Position numbers and translations under genes: made by a program
Part shown: piece by piece, positions 18,451 to 27,016 of the stretch
How positions within the stretch are numbered: the stretch's first letter is position 1
Layout: the number at the start of each line of letters is the position of its first letter
From: Burkholderiales bacterium
GTDB taxonomy: Bacteria > Pseudomonadota > Gammaproteobacteria > Burkholderiales > SHXO01
Length of the DNA: 64,000 nt
Reading direction: 5' to 3'
NCBI GenBank assembly: GCA_020854105.1
Contig: JADZGB010000009.1
Location: 1 to 64,000 of the forward strand
Notes under the pieces: model-generated
The model's database searches: none
What the model was told of the DNA's origin: nothing
Seen by the model: only the letters and a program-made list of their open reading frames with translations

Positions 18451-19616
18451 CAGATCTGCGCGAGTGCGTGTTCGAGGTCGGCGCGCAGGTCGCCGATGTC
18501 CTCGATGCCGACGGAGAGCCGCACCAGGTTGTCGGTCAGCCCCAGCTGCGCCCGGCGCTCGGCCGGCAGCGAGGCATGGCTCATGAGCACGGGATGACCG
18601 ATGAGGCTCTCGACGCCGCCCAGGCTCTCGGCCAGCGTGAACAGTTCGCATGCCTCCAGGAAGCGCTTGGTGCCGGCGAGGTCGGCACGCAGGAATACCG
18701 CCACCATGCCGCCGAAGCCGCGCATCTGTGCGGCCGCGAGCGCATGCTGCGGATGCTTCGGTAATCCCGGATAGACCACCTTCTCGGTCTTCGGATGCTG
18801 GTCGAGCCAGTGCGCCAGCTCGAGTGCGTTCGCGCAATGCCTCTCCACGCGCAGCGGCAGCGTCTTGGTGCCGCGCAGCGCTAGGAAGCTGGTGAACGGA
18901 TCCATGACCGACCCGATGGCGTTCTGCATGAACGAGAAGCGCTCGATCAACTCGGGATTGTCGCCCACCACGACGAGCCCGCCGACTGCATCGGAGTGTC
19001 CGTTGATGTACTTCGTCACCGAATGCAGCACGATGTCGAAGCCGAACTCCAGCGGACGCTGCACGTAGGGCGAAGCGAAGGTGTTGTCGCATACCGTGAG
19101 GATGCCGCGCGCCTTGGCGAGCCTGGCCACCGCAGCCAGGTCGGTGAGCTTGAGCAGCGGATTGCTCGGGGTCTCCACCCAGATCATCTTCGTGTCGGGC
19201 TGCAACGCGCGCTCCAGGCTTCCGGGCACGTCCGGATCGACGTAGCTCACGCGCAGATTCATCGAGTGTGCGCGTACGCGCTCGAACAGCCGCCAGCTGC
19301 CGCCGTACATGTCGTCCACCGCCAACAGGTGGCTGCCCGCCTCCAGCAGCTCCAGGACCGTGCCCATCGCCGCCAGCCCCGAGGAGAAGGCCCAGGCCAT
19401 CTTGCCCGATTCCAGGTTGGCCAGGCAGCGCTCGAACGCCATGCGGGTGGGATTCTGTGTGCGCGCGTACTCGAAGCCGGTGTGTTCGCCGGGCGAGCGC
19501 TGCTTGAAGGTCGAGGTGGCATAGATCGGCGGCATCACCGCGCCGGTGGCCGGATCGGGCGTCTGCCCGGCATGGATGGCGCGCGTCGAAAAGCTCTGCT
19601 GAGGGACGGTCTTCAT
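18450..19616 (-). CDS. Trans-sulfuration PLP enzyme, cystathionine gamma-lyase-like
   Basis: A Cys/Met-metabolism PLP enzyme of 388 residues, close to family length. The PLP lysine is Lys202 in SVTKYINGHSD; the phosphate-binding SSGLAAMGTVLEL and the C-terminal LAESLGGVESLIGHP block are intact. The family contains cystathionine gamma-lyase, gamma-synthase and O-acyl-homoserine sulfhydrylases, which cannot be told apart by motif alone; I favour gamma-lyase or gamma-synthase. It is first in a two-gene leftward unit with dsbB, which links cysteine metabolism and thiol oxidation by position only. Confidence 0.88.
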   Translation of the reverse strand: MKTVPQQSFSTRAIHAGQTPDPATGAVMPPIYATSTFKQRSPGEHTGFEYARTQNPTRMAFERCLANLESGKMAWAFSSGLAAMGTVLELLEAGSHLLAVDDMYGGSWRLFERVRAHSMNLRVSYVDPDVPGSLERALQPDTKMIWVETPSNPLLKLTDLAAVARLAKARGILTVCDNTFASPYVQRPLEFGFDIVLHSVTKYINGHSDAVGGLVVVGDNPELIERFSFMQNAIGSVMDPFTSFLALRGTKTLPLRVERHCANALELAHWLDQHPKTEKVVYPGLPKHPQHALAAAQMRGFGGMVAVFLRADLAGTKRFLEACELFTLAESLGGVESLIGHPVLMSHASLPAERRAQLGLTDNLVRLSVGIEDIGDLRADLEHALAQI

Positions 19617-19867
19617 TCGATGGTCCTGTTGCGTTGGGGACGCCCGCGTGCGCGGACGGCCGTACGGACTGAGTCAAGAAGCGGATGGTACGCGAGGGCG
19701 CGGCCCGGCGCTAACCGCGGGCGCGCGATGGACGACATGCGCATCCCGATCGGTGACGGTGTAAAGTCGCAGTGGGCAGCGCTGCGCACGTCATCTGCCG
19801 AATCGCCTAGCCATGCGAGCGTCCCGCAGCCGCGCGCCTTCCAGCCATAACCAAGAGGTGATCAACG

Positions 19868-21019
19868 ATGGAAAGGCTACAGCTGCATCGCTACATCGAT
19901 CTCGCCAGGCCGGCGAAGGGCGAGCACGGAGCAGAGCCGCGCAACATGGGCCGGCGCCAGTTCCTGACCGCCGCCTCCGCCGTCGCCGCGGTGTCGACCA
20001 TGTCCTCGGAGGCATTCGCCCGCAACTTCATCGACCAGTACGATCCCGACGGTCCGATCGCGCGCTATCCCAATCCCGATGTCATCGTCCTGGACAAGCG
20101 CTTCAAGTACAAGCTCGGCAACACGCCCATCGTGCGCCTGTACCGGGGCACGATGTGGGCCGAGGGTCCGGCGTGGAATGGCGTGGGCCGCTACCTGCTG
20201 TGGAGCGACATCCCGAACAACGAGCAGCTGCGCTGGCTCGAGGAGGACGGCCACGTGTCCCGGCAGTTCCGCTATCCGGCCAACAACAGCAACGGCAACA
20301 CCTTCGACTACCAGGGACGCCAGATCGCCTTCGAGCACGGCACCCGCCGCGTGGTGCGTTACGAGTACGACGGCAGCGTGACGGTCCTGGCCGACAAGAG
20401 CGCGGACGGCAAGGGTCTCAACGCACCCAACGATGGCATGTGCCATCCGGACGGCTGGCTGTTCTTCACCGATCCTGGTTACGGCGGTCTCATGAACTAC
20501 GAGGGGGTGCGGCTGAACACCGGCAGCCCGCAGCCGGTGCAGAAGGAGGCCGTCTACCGCATCGACGGGCCCGGCAAGGTGGCGAAGGTGGCCGACGAGC
20601 CGTTCAAGCCCAACGGCCTGTGCTTCTCGCCGGACTTCAAGAAGGTCTACGTGGCCGACACCGGTATCTCGCATTATCCGGAGGCCAAGAGCGTGATCTG
20701 GGTGTACGACGTGGACGGCAAGAGCCTGAAGAACGGCCGCGTGTTCGCCAGCATGGAATACGAGGGAAAGACCGGTTTCGCCGACGGCATCCGCTGCGAC
20801 GAGGATGGCAACGTGTGGGCCGGCATGGGCTGGGTCGGCGACGGCTATGACGGCGTGCACTGCTTCGCGCCCGATGGCACGCGCATCGGCGTCATCCGCA
20901 TGCCCGAGATCATTTCGAACGTGTGCTTCGGCGGTTCCAAGCGCAACCGCCTGTTCATGACCGGCAGCACCTCGCTGTACGCGGTGTACGTCGAAACCCG
21001 TGGCGGTACGCTGACCTGA
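19868..21019 (+). CDS. SMP-30/gluconolactonase-like protein, Tat-exported
   Basis: A six-bladed beta-propeller lactonase-type protein of 383 residues. A twin-arginine signal (RRQFLTAASAVAAVS) starts near residue 29, after an unusually long 28-residue leader. Propeller features include AEGPAWNG near 97, GNTFDYQGRQIAFEHGTRRV, the NAPNDGMCHPDGWLFFTDPGYG metal-site region (seen in parts), and KPNGLCFSPDFKKVYVADT. The family hydrolyses sugar lactones with a divalent metal; a gluconolactonase-like role is likely. A GAGGTGAT ribosome site precedes the ATG. A strong hairpin follows the stop. Confidence 0.88.
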   Translation: MERLQLHRYIDLARPAKGEHGAEPRNMGRRQFLTAASAVAAVSTMSSEAFARNFIDQYDPDGPIARYPNPDVIVLDKRFKYKLGNTPIVRLYRGTMWAEGPAWNGVGRYLLWSDIPNNEQLRWLEEDGHVSRQFRYPANNSNGNTFDYQGRQIAFEHGTRRVVRYEYDGSVTVLADKSADGKGLNAPNDGMCHPDGWLFFTDPGYGGLMNYEGVRLNTGSPQPVQKEAVYRIDGPGKVAKVADEPFKPNGLCFSPDFKKVYVADTGISHYPEAKSVIWVYDVDGKSLKNGRVFASMEYEGKTGFADGIRCDEDGNVWAGMGWVGDGYDGVHCFAPDGTRIGVIRMPEIISNVCFGGSKRNRLFMTGSTSLYAVYVETRGGTLT

Positions 21020-21032
21020 GCCTCGTCCCGAA

Positions 21033-21064
21033 GCCTGCCGTGCCGTTGCGGCGCGGCAGGCATT
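21033..21064 (+). terminator. Intrinsic terminator after the SMP-30 gene
   Basis: GCCTGCCG pairs with CGGCAGGC at 21054-21061; an inner GCCG/CGGC stem and a 3-nt loop extend it to about 13 bp. TTT follows at once. It ends 17 nt before the COG0523 ATG, so that gene probably has its own promoter or depends on read-through. Confidence 0.65.
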
Positions 21065-21077
21065 TGCGCGCACATCC

Positions 21078-22106
21078 ATGAGCAGCATCCCGCCAGCCGG
21101 CGAACGCATCCCCGTCACGATCCTGACCGGCTTCCTGGGCAGCGGCAAGACCACGCTGCTCAACCGGATCCTGCGCGAGCAGCACGGTCGCCGGATCGCC
21201 GTCATCGAGAACGAATACGGCGAGGCCGGCATCGACAACGAGATCCTGCTGCAGGAACGCGACGAGCAGATCGTGGTGATGAACAACGGCTGCATCTGCT
21301 GCAGCGTGCGCGGGGATCTCGCCCGCCTGCTCGGCGAGCTGGAGGGCAGGCGCCGCGAGGGAGCGCTCGACTTCGAGCGCGTGGTGATCGAGACCACCGG
21401 ACTGGCCGACCCTGCGCCGGTGGCGCAGACTTTCTTCATGCACATGGACGTGGCCCGTGCCTACGTGCTGGACGCGATCATCACGCTGGTCGATGCCAGG
21501 CACGCGCCAGCGCAGCTCGACCGTGGCAGCGAGGCGCAGGAACAGATCGCCTTCGCCGATCGCCTGCTGATCTCCAAGACCGATCTGGTGGACGCGGCGC
21601 AGGTCGAGGCGCTGTCGCAGCGCCTCGTGGGCCTCAATCCGCGCGCGCCGCAGTTGCGCGTGCACTTCGGCGCCGTACCGGTGGAGGAGGTGCTCGACAT
21701 CGGCGGCTTCGCCATCGACTCGGCGCTCGAGATCGATCCCGGATTCCTCGAGGGCCGTGCGGTGCGCCACGACCAAGCCGTGGGTTCCTTCGTGTTTCGC
21801 GACAGCCGGCCGTTCGACCCCCAGCGCCTGGATCTGTTCATGCGCCTGCTCTCGCAGCAGTACGGCGCCGACCTGCTGCGCTACAAGGGTGTGCTCAACG
21901 TATACGGCCGGGACAGCCGCGTGGTGTTCCAGGGGGTGCACATGGTCATGGGCGCACAGGAAGGCAAGCCCTGGGGCGAGGGCGAGCCGCGCACCAGCAC
22001 GATGGTCTTCATCGGCCGCCGGCTGCCGCAGCGCGTGTTCGAGGAGGGCTTGCGCCACTGCCTGGTGGAAGGCGGTGGCGGCCGGGCGGACACCCCGCCG
22101 CCCTGA
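21078..22106 (+). CDS. CobW/COG0523-family GTPase
   Basis: A metal-chaperone GTPase of 342 residues. The Walker A motif GFLGSGKTT is near residue 18, the metal-binding CICC motif is at about 72-75 in NNGCICCSVRGDL, the switch region reads ETTGLADPAPV, and ISKTDLVD gives base specificity. The C-terminal CobW_C domain is present. COG0523 proteins serve cobalt, nitrile hydratase or zinc homeostasis. No cobalamin genes are nearby, while a DUF3299/ABC set with a His-rich permease lies next door, so zinc is my inference. Confidence 0.93.
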   Translation: MSSIPPAGERIPVTILTGFLGSGKTTLLNRILREQHGRRIAVIENEYGEAGIDNEILLQERDEQIVVMNNGCICCSVRGDLARLLGELEGRRREGALDFERVVIETTGLADPAPVAQTFFMHMDVARAYVLDAIITLVDARHAPAQLDRGSEAQEQIAFADRLLISKTDLVDAAQVEALSQRLVGLNPRAPQLRVHFGAVPVEEVLDIGGFAIDSALEIDPGFLEGRAVRHDQAVGSFVFRDSRPFDPQRLDLFMRLLSQQYGADLLRYKGVLNVYGRDSRVVFQGVHMVMGAQEGKPWGEGEPRTSTMVFIGRRLPQRVFEEGLRHCLVEGGGGRADTPPP

Positions 22107-22165
22107 GCAGCACGGGCGCGCCCACGCTGGTGCATACTGCGTGCTGGTTCTTCCGGAGCTGCACC

Positions 22166-22696
22166 ATGGCCGGCTGCCGTGTGGCCTGTACCTGCCTGAC
22201 CCTCGCGCTCGCCCTCGCACTGCCGTCCGCCCTCGCCTGCGTGGAGGGTGAGGTGCGCGGGGAGCCGATCAATCCCCAGCGCGACGTTGGCGCACTGGCG
22301 CAGGGCGAGGATGCGAGCATGCAGGTGATCGGCGCCGGATGGTTCCACGCTGCCGAGATCGTGAAGACCGGCCGCAGTTCGGACGCCACCTACGTCACCA
22401 TCGAACTGGACGGCGAGCCGCTCATGCGCACTTCGTTCGCGACCCTCAAGAACAAGTGGATGCAAAGCGAGAACAACTTCCTCATCGCCAAGGTGCGCAG
22501 CGAAGGCGAAGTGGACACCATGACGATCTGGTACCGCCCGGACGTGAAGTTCAACACCGTTGCGACCGTGCGCGTGCAGGTCGAGGAGGACGGCGTGGAC
22601 AGCGTGGTGATGCGCTCGGTGCTGAGCCGGTCCCTGCCGCACTCGCATCCCAACGGGCAGGCCGCCACCACCGCGGCGCTGCCCGCGTTCAAGTAG
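22166..22696 (+). CDS. Exported protein of unknown function
   Basis: The product from the ATG at 22166 has 176 residues. A signal peptide (CRVACTCLTLALALALPSALA) is clear, followed by a mature domain with beta-rich stretches such as ATYVTIELDGEPLM and VDTMTIWYRPDVKFN, and a tail with HSHPNG. I do not recognise the family. The gene follows the COG0523 GTPase gene by 59 nt and ends 4 nt from the convergent DUF3299 stop. A GGAG precedes the ATG. A metal-related periplasmic role would fit its position, but this is speculation. Confidence 0.7.
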   Translation: MAGCRVACTCLTLALALALPSALACVEGEVRGEPINPQRDVGALAQGEDASMQVIGAGWFHAAEIVKTGRSSDATYVTIELDGEPLMRTSFATLKNKWMQSENNFLIAKVRSEGEVDTMTIWYRPDVKFNTVATVRVQVEEDGVDSVVMRSVLSRSLPHSHPNGQAATTAALPAFK

Positions 22697-22700
22697 ACCG

Positions 22701-23393
22701 CTACTCGGTGTAGGGTTCGACCGCGCTCGCCTTGAGCGAGTAGGCGATATCGATGTCCGCCGAGCCGTCGAGCATGAACAGCGAGCGCTTGGAGGAGGCC
22801 GCACTCAGCTTTCCGGTCACCCACACGGGGGCGAACATGCCGGTCGTGTCGAACGGCTTGGCCGGAATCACGTGCACGATCTGATTGGGCGGCGGCGGCG
22901 GAGTGTGGATGCACGCACCCACCCACGGGACCAGCAGGAATTCCGACACCTGCTTTCCCTTGTACTCAAGCGGCAGCACGTAGCCCGGGATCCGCACCAG
23001 GATGCCGTTCAGATTCGCGTTGATCGCCGCCGACTGCGCCTGGCGCCGCGCCGTCATCTCCTTGCGCCTGACCAGCAGGGCGTCGGCGTCGATCCCGGCC
23101 TGCTGGAGCCTGGTCACCAGCGCCCGCTCGTCCTTCGCGTCCTTTGCCGAGAGCGCCTCGCCGGTGGCGCGGCGGTTGCGGATTGCACCAAGGTCGGAAA
23201 GATCCGCCAGCTGTTCGAAGGGCATGTGCACGAACGGATCGTCGCCATCGGATTTCGGCACCGCCGGTGCAAGGTCCTCCCACAGGATCTGCCTGGGCGC
23301 CTCGGCCTGGGCGGTGCACGCGATCAGCGCAGCCAGCAGGGCGAGGAAGGCGCGGGGCAGGACGGATGGGACGAATCGGGGCAGGGCGGGCAT
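22701..23393 (-). CDS. DUF3299 periplasmic protein
   Basis: The product of 230 residues has a signal peptide (VLPRAFLALLAALIACTAQA) and a C-terminal DUF3299 domain with the hallmark GACIHTPPPPPNQIVHV near 165-180. It is the third gene of a leftward operon with an ABC permease and ATPase. From memory, ABC/DUF3299 sets occur in zinc-regulated loci such as zrg of Vibrio cholerae. I chose the ATG at 23393, 8 nt after the permease stop, because the signal peptide starts there; the longer frame upstream overlaps the permease gene. Confidence 0.85.
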   Translation of the reverse strand: MPALPRFVPSVLPRAFLALLAALIACTAQAEAPRQILWEDLAPAVPKSDGDDPFVHMPFEQLADLSDLGAIRNRRATGEALSAKDAKDERALVTRLQQAGIDADALLVRRKEMTARRQAQSAAINANLNGILVRIPGYVLPLEYKGKQVSEFLLVPWVGACIHTPPPPPNQIVHVIPAKPFDTTGMFAPVWVTGKLSAASSKRSLFMLDGSADIDIAYSLKASAVEPYTE

Positions 23394-23401
23394 GGCGGAT
23401 C

Positions 23402-24748
23402 TCACACGCGAATGGTCATGCCGTCGGCGAGGGACTGGCGATACATGCGATAGCCCGGCAGCAGGCCGATGATTATGCCTGCAACGGCGACGAGCGCAGC
23501 GAGGCCGGCCTCGCGCATCGACGGCCATCCGATCGGAACGAACAGGCCCATGCGTGCCTCGAGCCAGGGCTGGCCGATGGCGAGGCCAGCGTACAGCAAC
23601 GCGATGCCGATTGCGACGCCGGTAAGCGTCAGCACCGCGGCCTCGCCGACGATGAGCGCGAACACATGTGTCGGCCGCGCGCCGACCGAGCGCAGCACCG
23701 CCATCTCGCGGCGGCGCTCGTTCAGACTGGTCAGCAGGGCGACGAGCATGCCTGTCAGCCCGACCGCCGTCACCAGCACCGATACACCGAACAGCGCCTT
23801 CTCCACCGCGCCGACGATCTCCCACAACTCGGGCAGCGTCGCGGCGGGCAGGATGGCCGTGAGCGGCTCCGCCCGATACTCGTTGATTTGGCGCTGCATC
23901 GAGAGCACGGCGGGACGCGATTTCAGACCGACGAGGAACGCGGTGATCGCGCCATGAGCGGAATGCCCGTCCGTCGATGCCTGCGGGCCGGGCGCTGCAG
24001 CGTGTCGCGTCTCGTGGTGATGCGCGCGCGGGGCAGTCGATGGAGGCGCCGCGCCGCGCCGTGCCGCGAGCGCGGCGTCCAGCGGATCGACATCGGAACG
24101 TGCCGCCGGCGGCTGGTGCATGGCGTCCATGCCGTCCAGTCGGACCAGGACGGTCCTGTCCACCGGTGTCCCCGTGTGCCGCAGGATGCCGGCAACGACG
24201 AACGGATGCTGCCGATGCAGGGAGAAGCTCACGTCACCGGCGCCGTGCGCCACCACGATGCGCTCGCCTAGCCTGTAACGCAGCTTCGCCGCCACCTCTG
24301 CACCGAGCACTGCATCGCGCGGCCCCGAGAGCGCCTGCCCGGACCGGAGCTCCAGCGCCCTGCCCGTACCGAAGCGGAAATGTTCGAAGAACTCGGGGCC
24401 GGTACCCAGCACGCGGAAGCCGCCGTGCGTGTCGCCCAGCGAGAGCGGGATGGTCCAGGCCACTTCCGGGCGCTGCGCGATCGCGCGATAGCTCTCCCAC
24501 GAGAGGTTGTTGGTCGCATTGCCGACGTGGAACACCGAGTACAGCAGAAGGTGCACGGGACTGCTGCGTGCGCCCACGATCAGATCCGTGCCGGAGAGGG
24601 TGCTGGTGAAGCTCTCGCGCGACTCGTGGCGCAGGCGCTCGACGCCGAGCAGCAGCACCACCGCACAGGCGATCGACAGCACGGTGAGCAGCGCGGTGGC
24701 GCGCCGGTTGAGCAGGCTCCTGACGGCGAGTTCGAGCACCGTCCTCAT
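23402..24748 (-). CDS. FtsX-like ABC permease with His-rich periplasmic loop
   Basis: A MacB/LolC-type permease of 448 residues with one N-terminal transmembrane helix (near 18-36), a long periplasmic domain, and three C-terminal helices (near 315-340, 360-385 and 410-435). The periplasmic domain holds an insert near residues 236-266 with HHHETRH and GHSAHG, at least six histidines in about 30 residues, which suggests metal binding. It overlaps the ATPase gene by 4 nt. With DUF3299 downstream and COG0523 nearby it probably serves metal (zinc) handling, not lipoprotein release. Confidence 0.88.
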   Translation of the reverse strand: MRTVLELAVRSLLNRRATALLTVLSIACAVVLLLGVERLRHESRESFTSTLSGTDLIVGARSSPVHLLLYSVFHVGNATNNLSWESYRAIAQRPEVAWTIPLSLGDTHGGFRVLGTGPEFFEHFRFGTGRALELRSGQALSGPRDAVLGAEVAAKLRYRLGERIVVAHGAGDVSFSLHRQHPFVVAGILRHTGTPVDRTVLVRLDGMDAMHQPPAARSDVDPLDAALAARRGAAPPSTAPRAHHHETRHAAAPGPQASTDGHSAHGAITAFLVGLKSRPAVLSMQRQINEYRAEPLTAILPAATLPELWEIVGAVEKALFGVSVLVTAVGLTGMLVALLTSLNERRREMAVLRSVGARPTHVFALIVGEAAVLTLTGVAIGIALLYAGLAIGQPWLEARMGLFVPIGWPSMREAGLAALVAVAGIIIGLLPGYRMYRQSLADGMTIRV

Positions 24749-25488
24749 CGGCCCGCCTCGTCCGCCCCATCGGCGTGGTTGATATCGGCCAGTTCGATCG
24801 TCCGGTCGAACATTGGTGCCAGCGCGGCATCGTGACTGACGAACACGAGGGCCGATCCGGCACGCCGGCACTCGCGGAACAGCAGATCCACGAAGGCATC
24901 GCGGCGGTCGGCATCCAGGGCCGAGGTGGGTTCGTCCGCGACCACCAGTTCCGGTGCACCGATCAGCGCGCGTGCTGCCGCTACGCGCTGCTGCTGCCCG
25001 ACGCTGAGCCGCGTGACCGGACGCGACAGCAGCGCGGGATCGGCCATGTCCAGCGCCCCGAGCAGGCGCGTCGCTTCCGCCCGCACGCTGCCGCCGTGCG
25101 CCAGCGCCCGCGCGCGCCGGCGCGGCGAGAAGCCGCATGGCAGGACGACGTTCTCCATCACGCTCAGGTAGGGAATGAGGTTGAACATCTGGAAGATGAA
25201 GCCGACGTGATCGGCACGCATGCGGTCGCGCCCGGTTCCCGAGAGCGTGGTCAGATCGTGTCCGAGCAGCAGGATGCGGCCGCGGTCCGGCACGAGCACG
25301 CCCGCCAGCAGCGACAGCAGGGTGGACTTGCCGCTGCCGCTGGCTCCGCGCAGGAAGATGTGCTCGCCCGCGGGCACGCGCAGAGCATCGATGCGCAGCA
25401 GATCCCGATCCGTCGCGCGCCATGCGAAGCGCAGCCCGTGCAGGTCGACGACGGGCGGCGGATGGTGCTCGCGGCCGGATCCGGTCAC
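24745..25488 (-). CDS. ABC transporter ATP-binding protein, LolD/MacB type
   Basis: A single ATPase domain of 247 residues. Walker A is GASGSGKST (near residue 39), the signature is LSVGQQQRVAAARA, and Walker B is LVVADEPTSALD. Such ATPases work with FtsX-like permeases as mechanotransmission complexes. Its coding region overlaps the permease start (ATGA). It follows livF on the same strand after 61 nt that include a perfect 20-bp palindrome, so it probably starts a separate unit. Confidence 0.92.
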   Translation of the reverse strand: MTGSGREHHPPPVVDLHGLRFAWRATDRDLLRIDALRVPAGEHIFLRGASGSGKSTLLSLLAGVLVPDRGRILLLGHDLTTLSGTGRDRMRADHVGFIFQMFNLIPYLSVMENVVLPCGFSPRRRARALAHGGSVRAEATRLLGALDMADPALLSRPVTRLSVGQQQRVAAARALIGAPELVVADEPTSALDADRRDAFVDLLFRECRRAGSALVFVSHDAALAPMFDRTIELADINHADGADEAGR

Positions 25489-25529
25489 GGGTCGGGGCTA
25501 AGCGCCGGTACGCCGGGACGGGGCCTAGG

Positions 25530-25549
25530 CCCGTCCGCCGGCGGACGGG
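25530..25549. terminator. Perfect 20-bp palindrome after livF
   Basis: CCCGTCCGCC is followed directly by its reverse complement GGCGGACGGG. It abuts the livF stop codon and precedes the start of the next leftward operon. It lacks a T-tract; hairpin terminator, attenuator or dimeric protein site are all possible. Confidence 0.5.
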
Positions 25550-26242
25550 TCAGGCGGAAGCATCCGCACCTGATCCTTCACCGCGCGCAGGCTGGAGCGA
25601 GCCGGGGCGCACCTCGCCCCGGTCGATCACGTACAGGCTGTCGAGCAGTTCCTTCGAGTGCGACAGGTCGGACTCGGTCAGCAGAATCGACAGGCCGCCC
25701 TGGCGCAGCCCCGCGATCACCTCGGCCAGCCGGCGCGCGAGGACCGGCGCCACGCCCTCGAACGGCTCGTCGAGCAGCAGCACCTTGGTGCCGCACATCA
25801 GGGCGCGCGCCAGGGCCACCAGCTTCTGCTGGCCGCCGGAGAGCATGACCGCCTTGCGCGCGGCGAAGGCCTCGACCTCCGGAATCATCTCGTAGACGTT
25901 GGCCAGGCGGGCTGAAGGATTCCTGAGTCCGGAGGCCCAGGCCGGCATCAGCACGTTCTCCTCGACCGTCAGGTGCGGCACCAGGCGCCGGTCTTCCGGC
26001 ATGTAGCCGAAGCCGGCGCGTGCACGCAGGTGCGTGGCGGTCGTGTCCAGCGTGCGGGACTCGAAATGGATGGAGCCGTTGCGCGCGGGCAGGATGCCCA
26101 TGATCGCGCGCATCAGCGTGGTCTTGCCCGCGCCGTTGCGCCCCACCAGGCCGGTGAACTTGCCGGAGGGCAGCTCCATGGCGACATTGCGCAGGATGCT
26201 CACTGCGCCGATGGATACGTCCAGGCCTTCGATCCTAATCAT
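25550..26242 (-). CDS. livF: Branched-chain-type ABC transporter ATPase, LivF
   Basis: One of the two cytoplasmic ATPases of a Liv/HAAT-type importer. The product has 230 residues with Walker A GRNGAGKTTLMRAIMG, signature LSGGQQKLVALARALM and Walker B VLLLDEPFEGVAP, all typical of LivF. It overlaps livG by 8 nt. The tail after residue 215 is divergent. It is the last gene of the leftward livK-H-M-G-F order. Confidence 0.93.
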   Translation of the reverse strand: MIRIEGLDVSIGAVSILRNVAMELPSGKFTGLVGRNGAGKTTLMRAIMGILPARNGSIHFESRTLDTTATHLRARAGFGYMPEDRRLVPHLTVEENVLMPAWASGLRNPSARLANVYEMIPEVEAFAARKAVMLSGGQQKLVALARALMCGTKVLLLDEPFEGVAPVLARRLAEVIAGLRQGGLSILLTESDLSHSKELLDSLYVIDRGEVRPGSLQPARGEGSGADASA

Positions 26243-27014
26243 CGTTGTTCTCTCCGGCCGCGGCGGCCGAATGTCCGTGCTCGCCGATCACGTAGCGGCG
26301 CACCTCGGTCTCGCGCAGCACCACCGCTGGTTCGCCGTCGGCGATGATCCGGCCCTCGTAGAAGGCGAGGATGCGGTGGGTGTAACGGCTCACGATCTCC
26401 ATGTCGTGCTCGACGAACAGCACGGTCACGCCCTGCGTCTTGAGCGCCGACATGACCATGTCCATCAGGCGGAACTTCTCGTCTGCCGAGACTCCGGAGG
26501 TGGGCTCGTCGAGCAGCAGGACCTGCGGACGGCCTGCCACGGCCATGGCGATGTCGAGCAGCTTCCTGATGCCCTCGGGCAGCAGGCCGGCCCGGTGGTG
26601 GCGGTAGCCGCCGAGGTTGAAACGTTCGATCAGCGTCTCGATCTCGTGCGCTTCCTGCATTCTGGCGTCGGGGCCGCCACGAGGGGAGCGCGAGGCGATG
26701 CCCACGCCCACCTGCAGGTTCTCGATCACCGACAGGTTGCCAAAGAGCTGCGGAATCTGGAACGAGCGGCAGATGCCCAGCTGCGTGATCTGGCGCGGCG
26801 ACATCCCGGTGATGTCCCGGTCCAGATAACGGATCGAACCGGAGGTCGGCTTCAGGTAGCCGGTGACCATGTTGATGAACGTGGTCTTGCCCGCGCCGTT
26901 GCTGCCGATCAGTCCGACCACGCTGTCCTGGTCGATGCGCACGTTGATGTTGTTCGCGGCCGTGACCGCGCCGAAGGTCTTGTTGAGATCCCTGGCCTCG
27001 AGAACGACTCCCAT
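26235..27014 (-). CDS. livG: Branched-chain-type ABC transporter ATPase, LivG
   Basis: Second ATPase of the Liv-type importer, 259 residues from the ATG at 27014. Walker A reads GSNGAGKTTFINMVTG, Walker B reads VLLLDEPTSGV, and the H-loop region is FVEHDMEIV. The signature motif region is divergent (LLPEGIRKLLDIAMAV in place of LSGGQ...), as is common in LivG proteins of this type. It starts 2 nt after livM ends. The C-terminal tail is acidic (ENNDD). Confidence 0.93.
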   Translation of the reverse strand: MGVVLEARDLNKTFGAVTAANNINVRIDQDSVVGLIGSNGAGKTTFINMVTGYLKPTSGSIRYLDRDITGMSPRQITQLGICRSFQIPQLFGNLSVIENLQVGVGIASRSPRGGPDARMQEAHEIETLIERFNLGGYRHHRAGLLPEGIRKLLDIAMAVAGRPQVLLLDEPTSGVSADEKFRLMDMVMSALKTQGVTVLFVEHDMEIVSRYTHRILAFYEGRIIADGEPAVVLRETEVRRYVIGEHGHSAAAAGENNDD

Positions 27015-27016
27015 GA

